From Roseimarinus sediminis (GTDB lineage Bacteria > Bacteroidota > Bacteroidia > Bacteroidales > Prolixibacteraceae), in NCBI RefSeq assembly GCF_050433125.1, contig NZ_JBNPXV010000010.1:62001-126000 (forward strand): a stretch of DNA of 64,000 bases, given 5' to 3'. The translations under genes and the position numbers were made by a program. Shown one piece after another: positions 49,831 through 60,236 of the stretch; the first letter of the stretch is position 1, and the number at the start of each line of letters is the position of its first letter. The notes below the pieces were generated by a model. It did no database searches and was not told the DNA's origin. It saw only the letters and a program-made list of their open reading frames with translations.

Positions 49831-52800
49831 TTAATCGGGAATGGTAAAGAAGAAGGTGCTGCCTTTCTTAGCTGATTTCTCATCGGGATCACTTTCGACC
49901 CATATGTTACCTCCGGCCAACTCAATCAACTCTTTAACAATACTTAAACCCAGGCCGGTTCCGCTAATGGCTCCCTTGTCGACATTCGATGCACGATAGA
50001 AACGCTCGAAAATTTTCTTCACTTCATTGGCGGGTATTCCAATGCCCGTATCGCGAACAAAAAACCTTAATTCATTTGCCTGCCTTTCGACGCCTATCGT
50101 AATGCTACCCTCGGGGGTGTATTTGAAGGCATTGAAAACAAGGTTGGTAATCACCTGTCGTAACTTTTCATAATCAGAATGAATGAGGATTTTACCATCA
50201 CTTTTCGGGTCGATTTGCAGCATTGCTTTATCGGTAAACTCAGGCAGGTTAAACGATTGGACAATGTCACTGAAAAGCCTTTCGGCACTGAATTCACTTG
50301 GGTTATAGGTCAATAAGCGGGTTTGCAGCCGCGAATAAAGAACAATGTCGTCAATAATATGCACCAGTTGTTCCGAATTCCGGACGATGATTTCAGCATA
50401 TTGCTTAATCAGCGCATTGTCATCTTCTTCGGGAAGTAAACTGGCAAAGCCCATGATGGAATTCATGGGAGTACGAATTTCGTGACTCAAATTGGCCAGG
50501 AAAGATGACTTCAGCCGATCACTTTCTTCGGCTTTTTCCTTTGCCTTAATCAGGTCCTGAATCATTTGCTTACGTTGCACCACAGTGCTTAATTCGTGGG
50601 CAACTATTTCAAGAAAACGGGCATGTCCTTTGTTGAAAGCATCTTTGTTGGTGTAGCTTTGTACCACCATTACACCAATTACTTGCTGGTTATCGACCAG
50701 TGGAACTCCCAGCCAGCATTTCACTTGTTCGCTAAGATATGCCAAACCGTTTTTCTTTCGAAATACACTGATTTCATTTTCAGTTAAAAGCAGTGTTTTT
50801 TTACTTCGCAATACTTCACCCGACAAGGTGTTACGCACATCCCATTCTTCGAGGCTTTGTTTCTCATTCACGTAAATGATTTTACGAAGGGAATTGCTGG
50901 CAGCTTTGTACATTGCCACATAGAAATTGGTGGTGTCAATCACCTTGCTTAATTCGTGCCGTACCACTCCAAGCATTTCTTCTATGGCATTGGCACTCAT
51001 CGAGGTGCGGGCAATTTCATACAATATCTGATTCACCTCTTCGTCGTGTTTACGCTGGGAAATATCGATGAAAGTTACTACAGCTCCAATTATTTTTTTG
51101 TTGCGTACAATAGGATATGACCAGTATTCAACCGCAAAACTACTTCCGTTTTTTGACCAAAAAACTTCATCATCGGCATGTGTGCCGCTTTTGCTTTTGA
51201 AAGCTTTGTTAATACTACACTCGCTGATTGAATAGGATGATCCATCGGAGCGACTGTGGTGCATCAGCTCATGCATATTCTTACCAATCACTTCGTCTTC
51301 ATTTTCATAGCCAAGCATTTTCAAAGCTGCCCTGTTGCAAAAAGTACAAATACCCTCGGTGTCGATACCATAAATGCCTTCGGCAGTTGAATTGAATAAA
51401 AGACGTATGGTTTCTTCACTTTCACGCAACTGCTGTTCCATTTGTTTGCGTTGGGTGATATCGCGGGCAATGCTCAAAATGGCTCTTTTCCCCTGATAAG
51501 TCACGATACTGGAGTATATTTCTACCGGAATTATCTGCCCTTCTTTTGTTTTATGGGTGGTTTCAAAAATCTGCAGCTGATCATCGGGCATTGTTTTGGC
51601 CAGTTCAACAATCATCTCTTTTTTCAAGGAAGCATCAATCCCGTACAAACCAATTTGCAGGAGTTCATCTTTTGTATAACCCATGGTTTGAATGGCTGTT
51701 TCATTCACATCGAGCAAATTGCCCTGAAAGTCGATCACCCACACGGTTTCGTTCATCCCGTTAATCAGCTCACGATAATTCTTCTCACTCTCTTTTAAAG
51801 CGGCTTCAGAGAGTTTGCGTTCGGTAATGTCTTCGGCATATAGAATTATCCCTCCTACCGTACCATCGGCTGCATACCAGGGACGACAATCCCATTGTTT
51901 CCACTCTATTGTTCCGTCGGGATGAATCAGTTCATCATTATTTCCACTTATTGTTTCTCCCTGCAAGGCACGTTGGTGGGCTTTTCTAAATTTTTCAGGC
52001 AGGTAAGGAAAAAGTTCGTAATGGTTCCTGCCAATAATGTTGGTATCGGCCGAAATATTAAAATCGTCAAGATAATGCTGACTAACAAATACATAATTCA
52101 TATTCCGGTCGAAAACGGCCACCGAACCCCGGTTGTGCTCAATAATGTATTTCAACAAATTGTGTGAATGCTTCAGATCGGCTTCGGCTTGTTTTTGCCA
52201 GCTGATATCGGTACAAATTCCATAAAGGCCAATAACTTTCTTACTATCTGTTAAATCAAATATGGGTGTTTTAATTTCCCGATAATAAACGTTTTCACCA
52301 TTCAAGTCTTTACCCTGCACCTCATTATCCGTATCAATTCCTTTCGAAATCACTTCCTTGTCAATATGCTGCAAGCGTGCGGCCAATTCGGGGGTGAAAA
52401 AATCATAATCAGTTTTCCCTATCAGCTCATTAGGATGGCATTTGAAAAATTCAAGTGTATGGTTGTTGGCATAGGTATAATGACCTTCGGTATCTTTCAG
52501 ATAAACATAGGCATTAATTCTGTTGAGCGCATTCCGAAATATTTCATTCTGATTTTCAAAGGCATTCTTTATTTTCTCTGCATTATTTGTTAGCGCTTCT
52601 TCTGTTTCAGCCAGACTTTCAGTCTGGCTCTTCACGAGAAAATCATCGTCAATCGTAGTATTGGCTACCTCCTCCTGCCGTGTGGCCCCCTGATTTGCTT
52701 GATCAATCACTATTTTCTGATCTGTACTGCCTGCTTCCAGTTCCAATTTTTCGATTAGCACAACAAGAAGTTTAAGTGCTTGTTGCAATTCGTTAAGCTG

Positions 52801-53034
52801 ATCATGCTTTTTCGACCATGTAGTTGGATAACTGATAAAGCCATGCACTTGACTTTTGCTCCTTAATTGGACTGCAGGTTCTTTTGATTCCGGTGCATTT
52901 TTGTGCCACTTAAAAGAAGCCTCAGGGAAAATGGCTGGCAATGCTTCAACAAAATGTTGCAAAAGCATTTCCTTATTCCTGATGTCGCTTAAGTCTGCAA
53001 TGAGTGATAGCAATGTGGTACTTCCATGATTCAT
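49831..53034 (-). CDS. Multi-PAS/GAF sensor histidine kinase
   Basis: The ATG at 53034 (MNHGSTTLLSLIADLSDIRN) is chosen: the 34 upstream codons overlap a gene remnant on the other strand, and the chosen start lines up with the beginning of the smaller kinase at 1815. The ~1067-residue protein has an N-terminal module shared with that kinase, then four PAS domains in a row (about 165-660), a GAF domain (about 670-830; CWLGVPLVDNQQVIGVMVVQ), a HisKA domain with His851 in LSHEIRTPMNSIMG, and HATPase_c with NLVFNAFKY, DTGIGI, GTGLGLSIVKE. There is no membrane segment and no receiver. Signals are unknown. Confidence 0.9.
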   Translation of the reverse strand: MNHGSTTLLSLIADLSDIRNKEMLLQHFVEALPAIFPEASFKWHKNAPESKEPAVQLRSKSQVHGFISYPTTWSKKHDQLNELQQALKLLVVLIEKLELEAGSTDQKIVIDQANQGATRQEEVANTTIDDDFLVKSQTESLAETEEALTNNAEKIKNAFENQNEIFRNALNRINAYVYLKDTEGHYTYANNHTLEFFKCHPNELIGKTDYDFFTPELAARLQHIDKEVISKGIDTDNEVQGKDLNGENVYYREIKTPIFDLTDSKKVIGLYGICTDISWQKQAEADLKHSHNLLKYIIEHNRGSVAVFDRNMNYVFVSQHYLDDFNISADTNIIGRNHYELFPYLPEKFRKAHQRALQGETISGNNDELIHPDGTIEWKQWDCRPWYAADGTVGGIILYAEDITERKLSEAALKESEKNYRELINGMNETVWVIDFQGNLLDVNETAIQTMGYTKDELLQIGLYGIDASLKKEMIVELAKTMPDDQLQIFETTHKTKEGQIIPVEIYSSIVTYQGKRAILSIARDITQRKQMEQQLRESEETIRLLFNSTAEGIYGIDTEGICTFCNRAALKMLGYENEDEVIGKNMHELMHHSRSDGSSYSISECSINKAFKSKSGTHADDEVFWSKNGSSFAVEYWSYPIVRNKKIIGAVVTFIDISQRKHDEEVNQILYEIARTSMSANAIEEMLGVVRHELSKVIDTTNFYVAMYKAASNSLRKIIYVNEKQSLEEWDVRNTLSGEVLRSKKTLLLTENEISVFRKKNGLAYLSEQVKCWLGVPLVDNQQVIGVMVVQSYTNKDAFNKGHARFLEIVAHELSTVVQRKQMIQDLIKAKEKAEESDRLKSSFLANLSHEIRTPMNSIMGFASLLPEEDDNALIKQYAEIIVRNSEQLVHIIDDIVLYSRLQTRLLTYNPSEFSAERLFSDIVQSFNLPEFTDKAMLQIDPKSDGKILIHSDYEKLRQVITNLVFNAFKYTPEGSITIGVERQANELRFFVRDTGIGIPANEVKKIFERFYRASNVDKGAISGTGLGLSIVKELIELAGGNIWVESDPDEKSAKKGSTFFFTIPD

Positions 53035-53122
53035 AGCACAATTTTTTTCTGCAAGAAGAACATCAATCGCTCCAGTTTGTTGATCGCCGATACAATCAAC
53101 GATCAACAATTTAGTTTTTTTT

Positions 53123-53242
53123 CTTACAGAATACAAACAAGGTAAGGGCTCAGTTCAGTTTCCGCTCAACAAGGCCATTCCATACAAACTAATTGAAGCC
53201 ATGGTGAAATTCAGGTTCGAAGAAAACGAGCTGAAAAAGTAA
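53123..53242 (+). pseudogene. 3' remnant of a DUF1801 gene
   Basis: The frame ending in TAA at 53240-53242 reads LTEYKQGKGSVQFPLNKAIP followed by YKLIEAMVKFRFEENELKK. This is the typical C-terminal end of DUF1801/YdhG-type proteins (Y-K-x-G-K-G-x-x-Q-F-P-L ... P-x-x-L-I-x-x-M-V-K-F-R). Nothing matching the rest of the family lies upstream; that DNA codes for the start of the kinase on the other strand. It is the leftover of a deletion or rearrangement. Confidence 0.7.
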
Positions 53243-53248
53243 TGACTA

Positions 53249-54541
53249 TTACTCCGCTCGTTGTTTTGCTTTTGCCGAAGGTTTTAAGATCAAGCGCAGC
53301 GACTGGTCGAAAGTGATATAACTCCACAGCCAGTTAATAAAAATGATCAGCCGGTTTTTAACCCCGACGATCGACATTAAATGGACAAACATCCATACCA
53401 TCCACGCTGGAAATCCGCTAAAACGAAAGCGGGGTAAATCCACCACTGCCCGGTTTCGGCCAATGGTAGCCATTGAGCCCCGATCGTGGTATTCAAACGG
53501 TTTTAGTGCTTTGTTTTTTTGAAGTGCAATCAGATTGTAAGCCAGCTGCCTTGCCTGTTGCAGCGCTACCTGCGCTACCTGAGGATGTCCGTGAGGATAT
53601 TTTTCGGTTTCCATACAGGCAATATCACCAATGGCGTAAATATGTTCAAAACCATTCACCTGATTGAAACGATTCACATTGACCCGGTTTCCCCGGGCAA
53701 GGATGCTTTGAGAAAGACCATCGGGCATCTGTCCCTTAATACCGGCCGCCCAAACCAATGTTTCACTTTCGATTTTCCGGCCGTTTTCCAGCGTAAGCAA
53801 CTCACCATTATAATCAGTTACCTTATGATTGGTCAGTACGCTGATTCCCATTTCTTCGAGATATCGTCTGGCTTTTTCACCCGATTCAGGATTCATCCCC
53901 TGCAACAGATGCGCCTGCGCTTCAATCAGCGTAATGTGCATTAAATCGAAGTTAATGTGAGGATAATCCTTGGGAAGCACAAATTTACGCATTTCAGCAA
54001 GTGCACCGCAAATCTCAACGCCCGTAGGACCGCCCCCAACCACCACCACATTCATGATTTTCCGAAGTTTGGCTTCATTTGAAATGGTTACGGCCTTTTC
54101 AAAATTCAAAAGCAGGGTATTTCGCAAATACACCGCTTCGGCTGTCGATTTCATTGGAATCGTAAATTTTTCAAAACTGTCCATCCCAAAATAGTTGGTT
54201 GTGGCTCCGGTTGATAATACCAGATAATCGTACTTCAGTTTGCCCAGACTGGTTTTGACTTTTTTCCTTTCAGGAATCACTTCTTCCACCTTGGCAATTC
54301 GAACATGGATATTTTTTTCCTTCTGAAATATTTTACGCAAAGGAAAGGAGATGGCACTGGGTTCAAGCCCTGATGTAGCCACCTGATAAAGCAGCGGTTG
54401 AAACTGATGATAATTGTTCTGATCGATCAAAACAATCTGAAAACCTTTATTCAGTAATTTTCGTGCAAGTTTGAGCCCGGCAAATCCTGCTCCTACAATA
54501 ACAACCCGGGGCTCTTCGGTACGCGGTATGTTGATAGCCAT
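53249..54541 (-). CDS. Type II NADH dehydrogenase-like FAD oxidoreductase
   Basis: The 430-residue protein has two dinucleotide-binding folds: VVIVGAGFAGLKLARKL for FAD at the N-terminus and VVVVGGGPTGVEICGAL for NAD(P)H in the middle, plus YAIGDIACME near residue 310 for FAD ribityl contact. The C-terminal ~60 residues (FPAWMVWMFVHLMSIVGVKN with a further hydrophobic stretch) serve as membrane anchor, as in NDH-2 enzymes that oxidise NADH without proton pumping. It is a single gene in this place. Confidence 0.9.
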   Translation of the reverse strand: MAINIPRTEEPRVVIVGAGFAGLKLARKLLNKGFQIVLIDQNNYHQFQPLLYQVATSGLEPSAISFPLRKIFQKEKNIHVRIAKVEEVIPERKKVKTSLGKLKYDYLVLSTGATTNYFGMDSFEKFTIPMKSTAEAVYLRNTLLLNFEKAVTISNEAKLRKIMNVVVVGGGPTGVEICGALAEMRKFVLPKDYPHINFDLMHITLIEAQAHLLQGMNPESGEKARRYLEEMGISVLTNHKVTDYNGELLTLENGRKIESETLVWAAGIKGQMPDGLSQSILARGNRVNVNRFNQVNGFEHIYAIGDIACMETEKYPHGHPQVAQVALQQARQLAYNLIALQKNKALKPFEYHDRGSMATIGRNRAVVDLPRFRFSGFPAWMVWMFVHLMSIVGVKNRLIIFINWLWSYITFDQSLRLILKPSAKAKQRAE

Positions 54542-54685
54542 CGTGCGTTTTTAGGAGACAACAAGTTGCTTCAACGAATGTTTTACCTCCCGGATTACTT
54601 TCATACATTTTTTTCAGTACAAATTCTCCCTCGAAAAAGCATCGTGTTCAAACAATGATAGCCCGACAAAAATTTTCGATGCAGC

Positions 54686-57600
54686 TTACTGTTTGTATTC
54701 CACTTCGTGCTTTAAAAACCTGAATTGTTCATCGATGATGGATGATGAAGGCAGGAGCCAGGCTTTACGCCATTGTACCGGCTGGTATTCGGGATGACTG
54801 TTGTATCGGCTGCGCTGCTCCATTTCGTTGGCATCGCGTTCAATTAATCGTGGCCATTCCCCCTTGCTTTCATGCCATACGGCCTCACGGATGATCGAGG
54901 CACTGTTTCCGTTTTGTTTAAAATTCACTTCACTGCGTGCATAGGCCGGAAGCCACCTTGCGTCCTTGAAGTTCCAATACATTTCGTTGCGCTCATGCCT
55001 TAACTCAAAGGTCTGCTGATCGCCTCCCGAAGCCAGAAACTCATCGGGCATCAGGTACCTGTAGCCTTTCGGACTAATACGCCACTGCATCCATACAGGC
55101 CCTCTGGTTTCGGCATCGATGTACATTTCGCCGGTGTAAAGTGCCCAGGGAGCCGACTCCAGCTGATCGAAAACCAGGTGATAAACCTTGCGACCATTCC
55201 ATTCCAACAAGCCCTTCGCTTTAAACTGATAGTGCTTTAGCATGTTCCAGGTGAGAAATGATTTGGCCGAATAAAAAGGATCGAAAAGAGGAAGTACATC
55301 TCCTGAACGATTTTGTGGGGTAAACTTGATGTGGTCGGTAAATCCGGATGAGCGATAACACCGCCCATTGAGCAGGTGCGTGCTTACTTTTTCACTGCTG
55401 TTTGCCAGCGAAGGCCATTGTTGCACCCATTCAAAATCGGTGAGCTGATGCAATTCCTTGTTAAATAATAGCATTTCCCGGTAGGCTCCTTCGTACAGAT
55501 GATGCTGTGATGAAAGGTTTTCTCCGGCTTTCTTCAGCACTTCTTTCATTAGTTCAAGTGCATTGATTTCAACAGTTTCGTCAACTATTTTCTTTAATCG
55601 AAGTGCTTCTTTTTCAGCCTCGCCCACCCTTACTGCCAGCTCCTGATATCCTGCACACAAAAGCAGTAACTGGTCATCATCGTTAAATATAAGGGAATCA
55701 AGGTCGAACCAGCCACCAGCCGAACTTATTGTTTGCCACGAGTGTTTTTCGCTTCGAATAAGCACCGAGGCAGCCGGGTTGCCATCGGGAAGCAATACCC
55801 TGTAAGGTTTACTACCTGACGCTGAATCGGCCTGTTTCCTTGCTTCCAAATCGGACTGGGCCCTGTCGCGGTTGAATATGGCTTTTTCGCGCTCATAGAT
55901 TAATGCACCCGGAACTCCGCTTTCGGAAATACCATTGATTTCAATCCGATAACGGTCTGAAACATCGGAGGTATAAAAACTCAGCTGTGCTTTTCCCGTA
56001 GAATCGCTCTGAACCCGGGGAAACCAGGCAAGTGTAGAACGAAGATCGAAAAGAATGCTGTCGGCATCGCTGCCTGCATAATTGGGATGGTAAAACTCCT
56101 TTACACGCGAAAAGCCCTGCAAGTTTAGCTTTACCATTCCCTTGTATTTTTCTTTTCCGAAAATCCCCTGCCCATCGTTGGTATAAACCGACAAGACAGC
56201 AAGCGGAGCCGAATACAGATCGGAAAACGCTTCGAGACCGGCAAGATCTTCAAATACCGACACTTCAACGTCTTCCTGCATTTCATACTCATGAAATTCG
56301 GCATCGGCATGCAGCGAGGAAGTTTTTTTGCCCATGTCAGGAAAAATAAGATCGACCGAGGCAACGCGCCCGGGATCGATGGAAATCAGATCGTCGACCT
56401 GATAAATACTGAACATTCGCGAAAGCACTCCTTCAGGATCACTGGCTCCCACCAACTCTCCGTCGACAAACACAAAGAAGCGATGCCTTGCTTCATTTTT
56501 CAGGCGAAATAGTATGCTTGAGCTTTCGTTGACAATCAGCGATGAAGCTTTGCTTTGGGTTGGCATGCTTAACGAAGGAGGTGCGGCTTGCATTTTGTTC
56601 ATTCCTATTGAGGTGGGTCTCACCTGAATGTCAAGTCCGGGAAAGGCATTAGCCAGTACAGTCATCAGTCCAAAATGCCAGGGCTTTTGCTGCACCAGGT
56701 CGCTAATTTGCCGCCGTCCGACCGATTGCTCCGGCGAGCCGTATTTTCGGGTGATGGAAGCTTTGGCATTGCGTTTTTTTTCACCTTCCACCTGAACTTC
56801 GCCAATGGCATAATCGGTAGTTATCACGAAGGTGTCGCTTTCGATGGCGCGGCTTAGTTCCCGACTCAGTTCATCTGCTTCGAACAGTTGCTGCTTTGTT
56901 CTGATCCTGCCTGTATCTGCCTGTACCTGGTGCCAATCGCTCAACCATGAGTAATCGGCCGGTTTTGAATGGATGTTGCTTTTCAAATCAAGCCCAAAAT
57001 CCTTGTTGTTTTTTAGTCGGTTTTTGGTTTGAACCACGGCACTCAGGGTATCGTTAAAATCGTTCAGAAGGAAAATAAAACGTCCTTCATCATCGGCTTT
57101 TTCTGTGAACAGCTGCATCGCAGTACCACTGGTCATCATGGTCACTTCGATGCCCGGCTTTACCTTGTTGTTTCGCATGTTCGACATCACCTGCCCTTCA
57201 ATATAAATTCCGGATTCGACAAAATACTCAGGAAGTGCGATGGTGTCGGCCAGAATTTGATGCCAGTCATAGCGCCGCCAACCGTTGGTGAGCATCAGTA
57301 ATTCATTTTTAAAACGGGCACTGCCTGTATTATCCAATAAGCCATTGGCATCGGGTATGGCTTGTCCCAGGTCGGAAAACAAAGCCAGGTAGTTCACCAG
57401 GTCGTGATGCTGATAAAGCGATGATGGAATTCGTCCGGCATCGTTTACCGATACTGAAAAATCACCCTTAACAGCCTGACCATCACTTGTAGTAAACACC
57501 AATTCGAGCTCAAGTAACTCACGCGGTGCTTTGGGTTCATTCAGCTCACGTACTGAAATGTTCAACTGGTCCTGATTGTCGATCATAACGAGTCGTTCGC

Positions 57601-58678
57601 TTCGGGGCATTTTATTGGCATCGAAAAGGGTGAAATGTACAATGCCGGTTTTGAAGTCTGCTTTATCGAAGCTCAGACTTACCGGCTCATCTGCTTTCAA
57701 CTTTAATTTGACAGCATGTTTGGCTATGCCATGTTGCATGCAAAGCAAGAAAGCGTCCGACTCGCCCGGGGTTTCCGCTTTCAGTACGATGTTCACCTGA
57801 AGCTGATCACGATGTGCATGATTCACCACCGATAAGTTCATTCCAAGCTTTGCTGCCCCTGGTAATGGAAAGCGTTGCACTGCTCCCCGCCGGTTTTCAA
57901 TCTGAGCATAATAGTGTTTGCCGGCCTGTGGTGTAAGCATAAAAAATCCTTTGCCATTCCACATTGCGTTGATGGCAGCCACCACTTCCCCCATTTCATC
58001 GAAAACCATTCCACCAGCCTTGACTGCACGGCCAGATTCATCGCGCAGTTCAAAAGCCACTTTGGAGTTGATGCCTTCGAGCAAATGTCCCCCTTCGGGA
58101 TAAAATTGCATGGAATATCCTGGCTCAACGGCATTAGCCGCCTCATCTGCGATAGGCTGCTGCTTGCTCGTACTGTCTGCCACAAGCGAATCATAAACCG
58201 GTGAAGCCGTTCTTCCTGCTTTGTTAATCTGAATTTGTTTTCTGAAATAGAGCGCACTTCCGGCATTGCGTTGCCAGTTGGTATAAGCCTGTAAAAAACA
58301 GCTTCCTCCCTGCATTGATTCCGGGAGTTCCAACTGCCCTTCGGCTATTCCGTCGTTTATTTTGAAAATTTGCTTTTGAAGCAGGACGCCATCGGGCGCC
58401 AATAATTCAATATACAGAACACATTCGCTTTTATTGAGTCGTTGTGTTGCTGCACTGAGCACAAAGGCACTGAACCAGATGGTTTCACCAGCTACATAAG
58501 CCGGCCGATCGGTTTGTACAAACACTTTTTCCTGCCGGTGAATGGCCGTGTAAACCGCTGCTTTCTGAAGAATATCTTCTTCCCACGACTGTGAGCTTAC
58601 CGTGAGCGGAAAACCGAACAACAGCATAGCCAGCAAAATGCAAATCCTGCCGGCAACAAAAGCAGCACCTTGAAGCAT
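54686..58678 (-). CDS. Large exported protein with MG2 and TonB-plug-like domains
   Basis: The ATG at 58678 (MLQGAAFVAGRICILLAMLL) starts a signal peptide and is preferred over 58720; it gives 1330 residues. An MG2 macroglobulin domain follows (KVFVQTDRPAYVAGETIWFS). A carboxypeptidase-regulatory-like segment (VKPGIEVTMMTSGTAMQLFT) and a TonB plug-like segment (SDLVQQKPWHFGLMTVLANA ... VDLIFPDMG; ~630-790) lie in the middle. More beta domains and a ~250-residue C-terminal part come last. No outer-membrane barrel follows the plug. Such proteins are common in Bacteroidota, where roles in host or matrix interaction or TonB-linked uptake have been proposed. It follows tolC by 44 bases and may be cotranscribed. 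Confidence 0.75.
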   Translation of the reverse strand: MLQGAAFVAGRICILLAMLLFGFPLTVSSQSWEEDILQKAAVYTAIHRQEKVFVQTDRPAYVAGETIWFSAFVLSAATQRLNKSECVLYIELLAPDGVLLQKQIFKINDGIAEGQLELPESMQGGSCFLQAYTNWQRNAGSALYFRKQIQINKAGRTASPVYDSLVADSTSKQQPIADEAANAVEPGYSMQFYPEGGHLLEGINSKVAFELRDESGRAVKAGGMVFDEMGEVVAAINAMWNGKGFFMLTPQAGKHYYAQIENRRGAVQRFPLPGAAKLGMNLSVVNHAHRDQLQVNIVLKAETPGESDAFLLCMQHGIAKHAVKLKLKADEPVSLSFDKADFKTGIVHFTLFDANKMPRSERLVMIDNQDQLNISVRELNEPKAPRELLELELVFTTSDGQAVKGDFSVSVNDAGRIPSSLYQHHDLVNYLALFSDLGQAIPDANGLLDNTGSARFKNELLMLTNGWRRYDWHQILADTIALPEYFVESGIYIEGQVMSNMRNNKVKPGIEVTMMTSGTAMQLFTEKADDEGRFIFLLNDFNDTLSAVVQTKNRLKNNKDFGLDLKSNIHSKPADYSWLSDWHQVQADTGRIRTKQQLFEADELSRELSRAIESDTFVITTDYAIGEVQVEGEKKRNAKASITRKYGSPEQSVGRRQISDLVQQKPWHFGLMTVLANAFPGLDIQVRPTSIGMNKMQAAPPSLSMPTQSKASSLIVNESSSILFRLKNEARHRFFVFVDGELVGASDPEGVLSRMFSIYQVDDLISIDPGRVASVDLIFPDMGKKTSSLHADAEFHEYEMQEDVEVSVFEDLAGLEAFSDLYSAPLAVLSVYTNDGQGIFGKEKYKGMVKLNLQGFSRVKEFYHPNYAGSDADSILFDLRSTLAWFPRVQSDSTGKAQLSFYTSDVSDRYRIEINGISESGVPGALIYEREKAIFNRDRAQSDLEARKQADSASGSKPYRVLLPDGNPAASVLIRSEKHSWQTISSAGGWFDLDSLIFNDDDQLLLLCAGYQELAVRVGEAEKEALRLKKIVDETVEINALELMKEVLKKAGENLSSQHHLYEGAYREMLLFNKELHQLTDFEWVQQWPSLANSSEKVSTHLLNGRCYRSSGFTDHIKFTPQNRSGDVLPLFDPFYSAKSFLTWNMLKHYQFKAKGLLEWNGRKVYHLVFDQLESAPWALYTGEMYIDAETRGPVWMQWRISPKGYRYLMPDEFLASGGDQQTFELRHERNEMYWNFKDARWLPAYARSEVNFKQNGNSASIIREAVWHESKGEWPRLIERDANEMEQRSRYNSHPEYQPVQWRKAWLLPSSSIIDEQFRFLKHEVEYKQ

Positions 58679-58721
58679 ATATTTATTATTTAAGCTATTG
58701 GTAAAATAGCCGGTTTGCACG

Positions 58722-60209
58722 CTACATCAGCGGTTTATCGCTTTTAAAGTCGAAAAACGTTTTTCGCATTAAGTCGGCAAGGTTCAACTCGTACTGAATG
58801 TAAGCCGAAAGATGCGAAATATAGGCAGAATTCAAACGCTCCCGCTCAAGAGCAAGGTCCTGACTGTCGATGTCGCCATCGGAAAAACGCATACGGGTAA
58901 TCTCAAAACTTTTTTCAGCCACATCGACATTCTTTTCCAAAAGCTGAAGACGTTTCAGGCTGCTGTTCAAGCCGGCTACCAGATTTTTCACTTCGGTTTC
59001 GATGTTTCGGGTCGTCTGTTCCTTGTCGTACAGGTTTTTTTGCAGGCGGGCTTCGGCTGCCTGTACCAGGGCTTTGTTTTCCCCCCAGTCGATGATGGGA
59101 ATGTTGATGGAAATTCCTACGCCAAAGTTACCAGGACGCTCCTGAAAATCGGTAAAAGAATTGTCAAACGAAGCGCCCAGTTCATCGCTCATAGGGGAAT
59201 CGTGCACCCCAATTTTTTCATAATAGGCATTCAGATTTCCGCTAATCATTCCCTGGGCCTTTTGTCTTTTCAGATTTAACTGATTCAGCTCAATGGCAAT
59301 TTCCTGTTCTCTTATTTCGGTTCTGTTTTGAAGCGCGAGAGCAACTGCATGATCGGCATCGACCACAATGAGCTGGTAGGCCATGTCGTTAGAAATGATG
59401 ACCGTGTCGTTTAAGCCAATGCCAATCAATTGCTTGAATTCGTTTTCGGCTGACGAACGATCGATGATCGACAAATCATAGTTATTGCGGGCTGCAGCCA
59501 GGTCCACCTCCATCTGCAGGGCATCGACCTCGCGGATGAGCCCGGCATCAAATTTATTCTTGGCAATTTGATAAGCCTCCTGCTGCCTTTCGAGGTTCAG
59601 GCGGGCAATTTCTTCACGTTTTTGCACCGAAAGCAAACGATAAAAGGCATTACTTACATAATAAACCAGATTTAATTCTTCTCTTTTTAAACGTTTTTGC
59701 GACTGCTCGTAGGCCAACTCGGCTGTTTTGAATGCCGATTTTATATTATTATAGCCATACAAGGCATCGATGGGCTGAGTAAAACCCAGTCGGGTATTCA
59801 TGCGCAACCAGCGCTTGCTGTCGTTGTAATCGTCGGTTGAACTCAGTCCCGAACTGATGTAGATATTACCATCGGTGGGCAGCGGCTGGTTGATGGTCAA
59901 CTCACTGCTGAGCAGGCTTTGCCGGATGGGATAAAAGGTAATACCGGTACTGTCTTCGAACTGTCGCACCGTTTCGGTATAATTGGGCATATTCAGATCC
60001 AGATCGACATGGGTTTTAAAACGGCTGGTAGTCGATTTCAGATTGTATTCTGCGATTTTCAGATCCTGCTTCAAACTGAGCATATCGAAACTTTTCATTT
60101 TTGCGATGGCGATGCTTTGATCGAGATCGAGACGATGCGTTTCGGCTTTCAGTTGCTCAAAAAACAAGCTAAGGAAAATCAGGCTGGCAAGTATCGTTGA
60201 TGTTTTCAT
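58722..60209 (-). CDS. TolC-family outer-membrane efflux protein
   Basis: The ATG at 60209 (MKTSTILASLIFLSLFFEQL) gives 495 residues with a signal peptide; an ATG at 60221 is also possible. The protein has the two internal repeats of the OEP family, with helical stretches such as AYEQSQKRLKREELNLVYYV, EIARLNLERQQEAYQIAKNK and FDAGLIREVDALQMEVDLAA, then the second repeat ending KSFEITRMRFSDGDIDSQDL. It forms the outer-membrane channel for the ABC transporter and adaptors encoded just upstream. Confidence 0.93.
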   Translation of the reverse strand: MKTSTILASLIFLSLFFEQLKAETHRLDLDQSIAIAKMKSFDMLSLKQDLKIAEYNLKSTTSRFKTHVDLDLNMPNYTETVRQFEDSTGITFYPIRQSLLSSELTINQPLPTDGNIYISSGLSSTDDYNDSKRWLRMNTRLGFTQPIDALYGYNNIKSAFKTAELAYEQSQKRLKREELNLVYYVSNAFYRLLSVQKREEIARLNLERQQEAYQIAKNKFDAGLIREVDALQMEVDLAAARNNYDLSIIDRSSAENEFKQLIGIGLNDTVIISNDMAYQLIVVDADHAVALALQNRTEIREQEIAIELNQLNLKRQKAQGMISGNLNAYYEKIGVHDSPMSDELGASFDNSFTDFQERPGNFGVGISINIPIIDWGENKALVQAAEARLQKNLYDKEQTTRNIETEVKNLVAGLNSSLKRLQLLEKNVDVAEKSFEITRMRFSDGDIDSQDLALERERLNSAYISHLSAYIQYELNLADLMRKTFFDFKSDKPLM

Positions 60210-60236
60210 GTTCAATATCAATAGAATTTATCGGCT

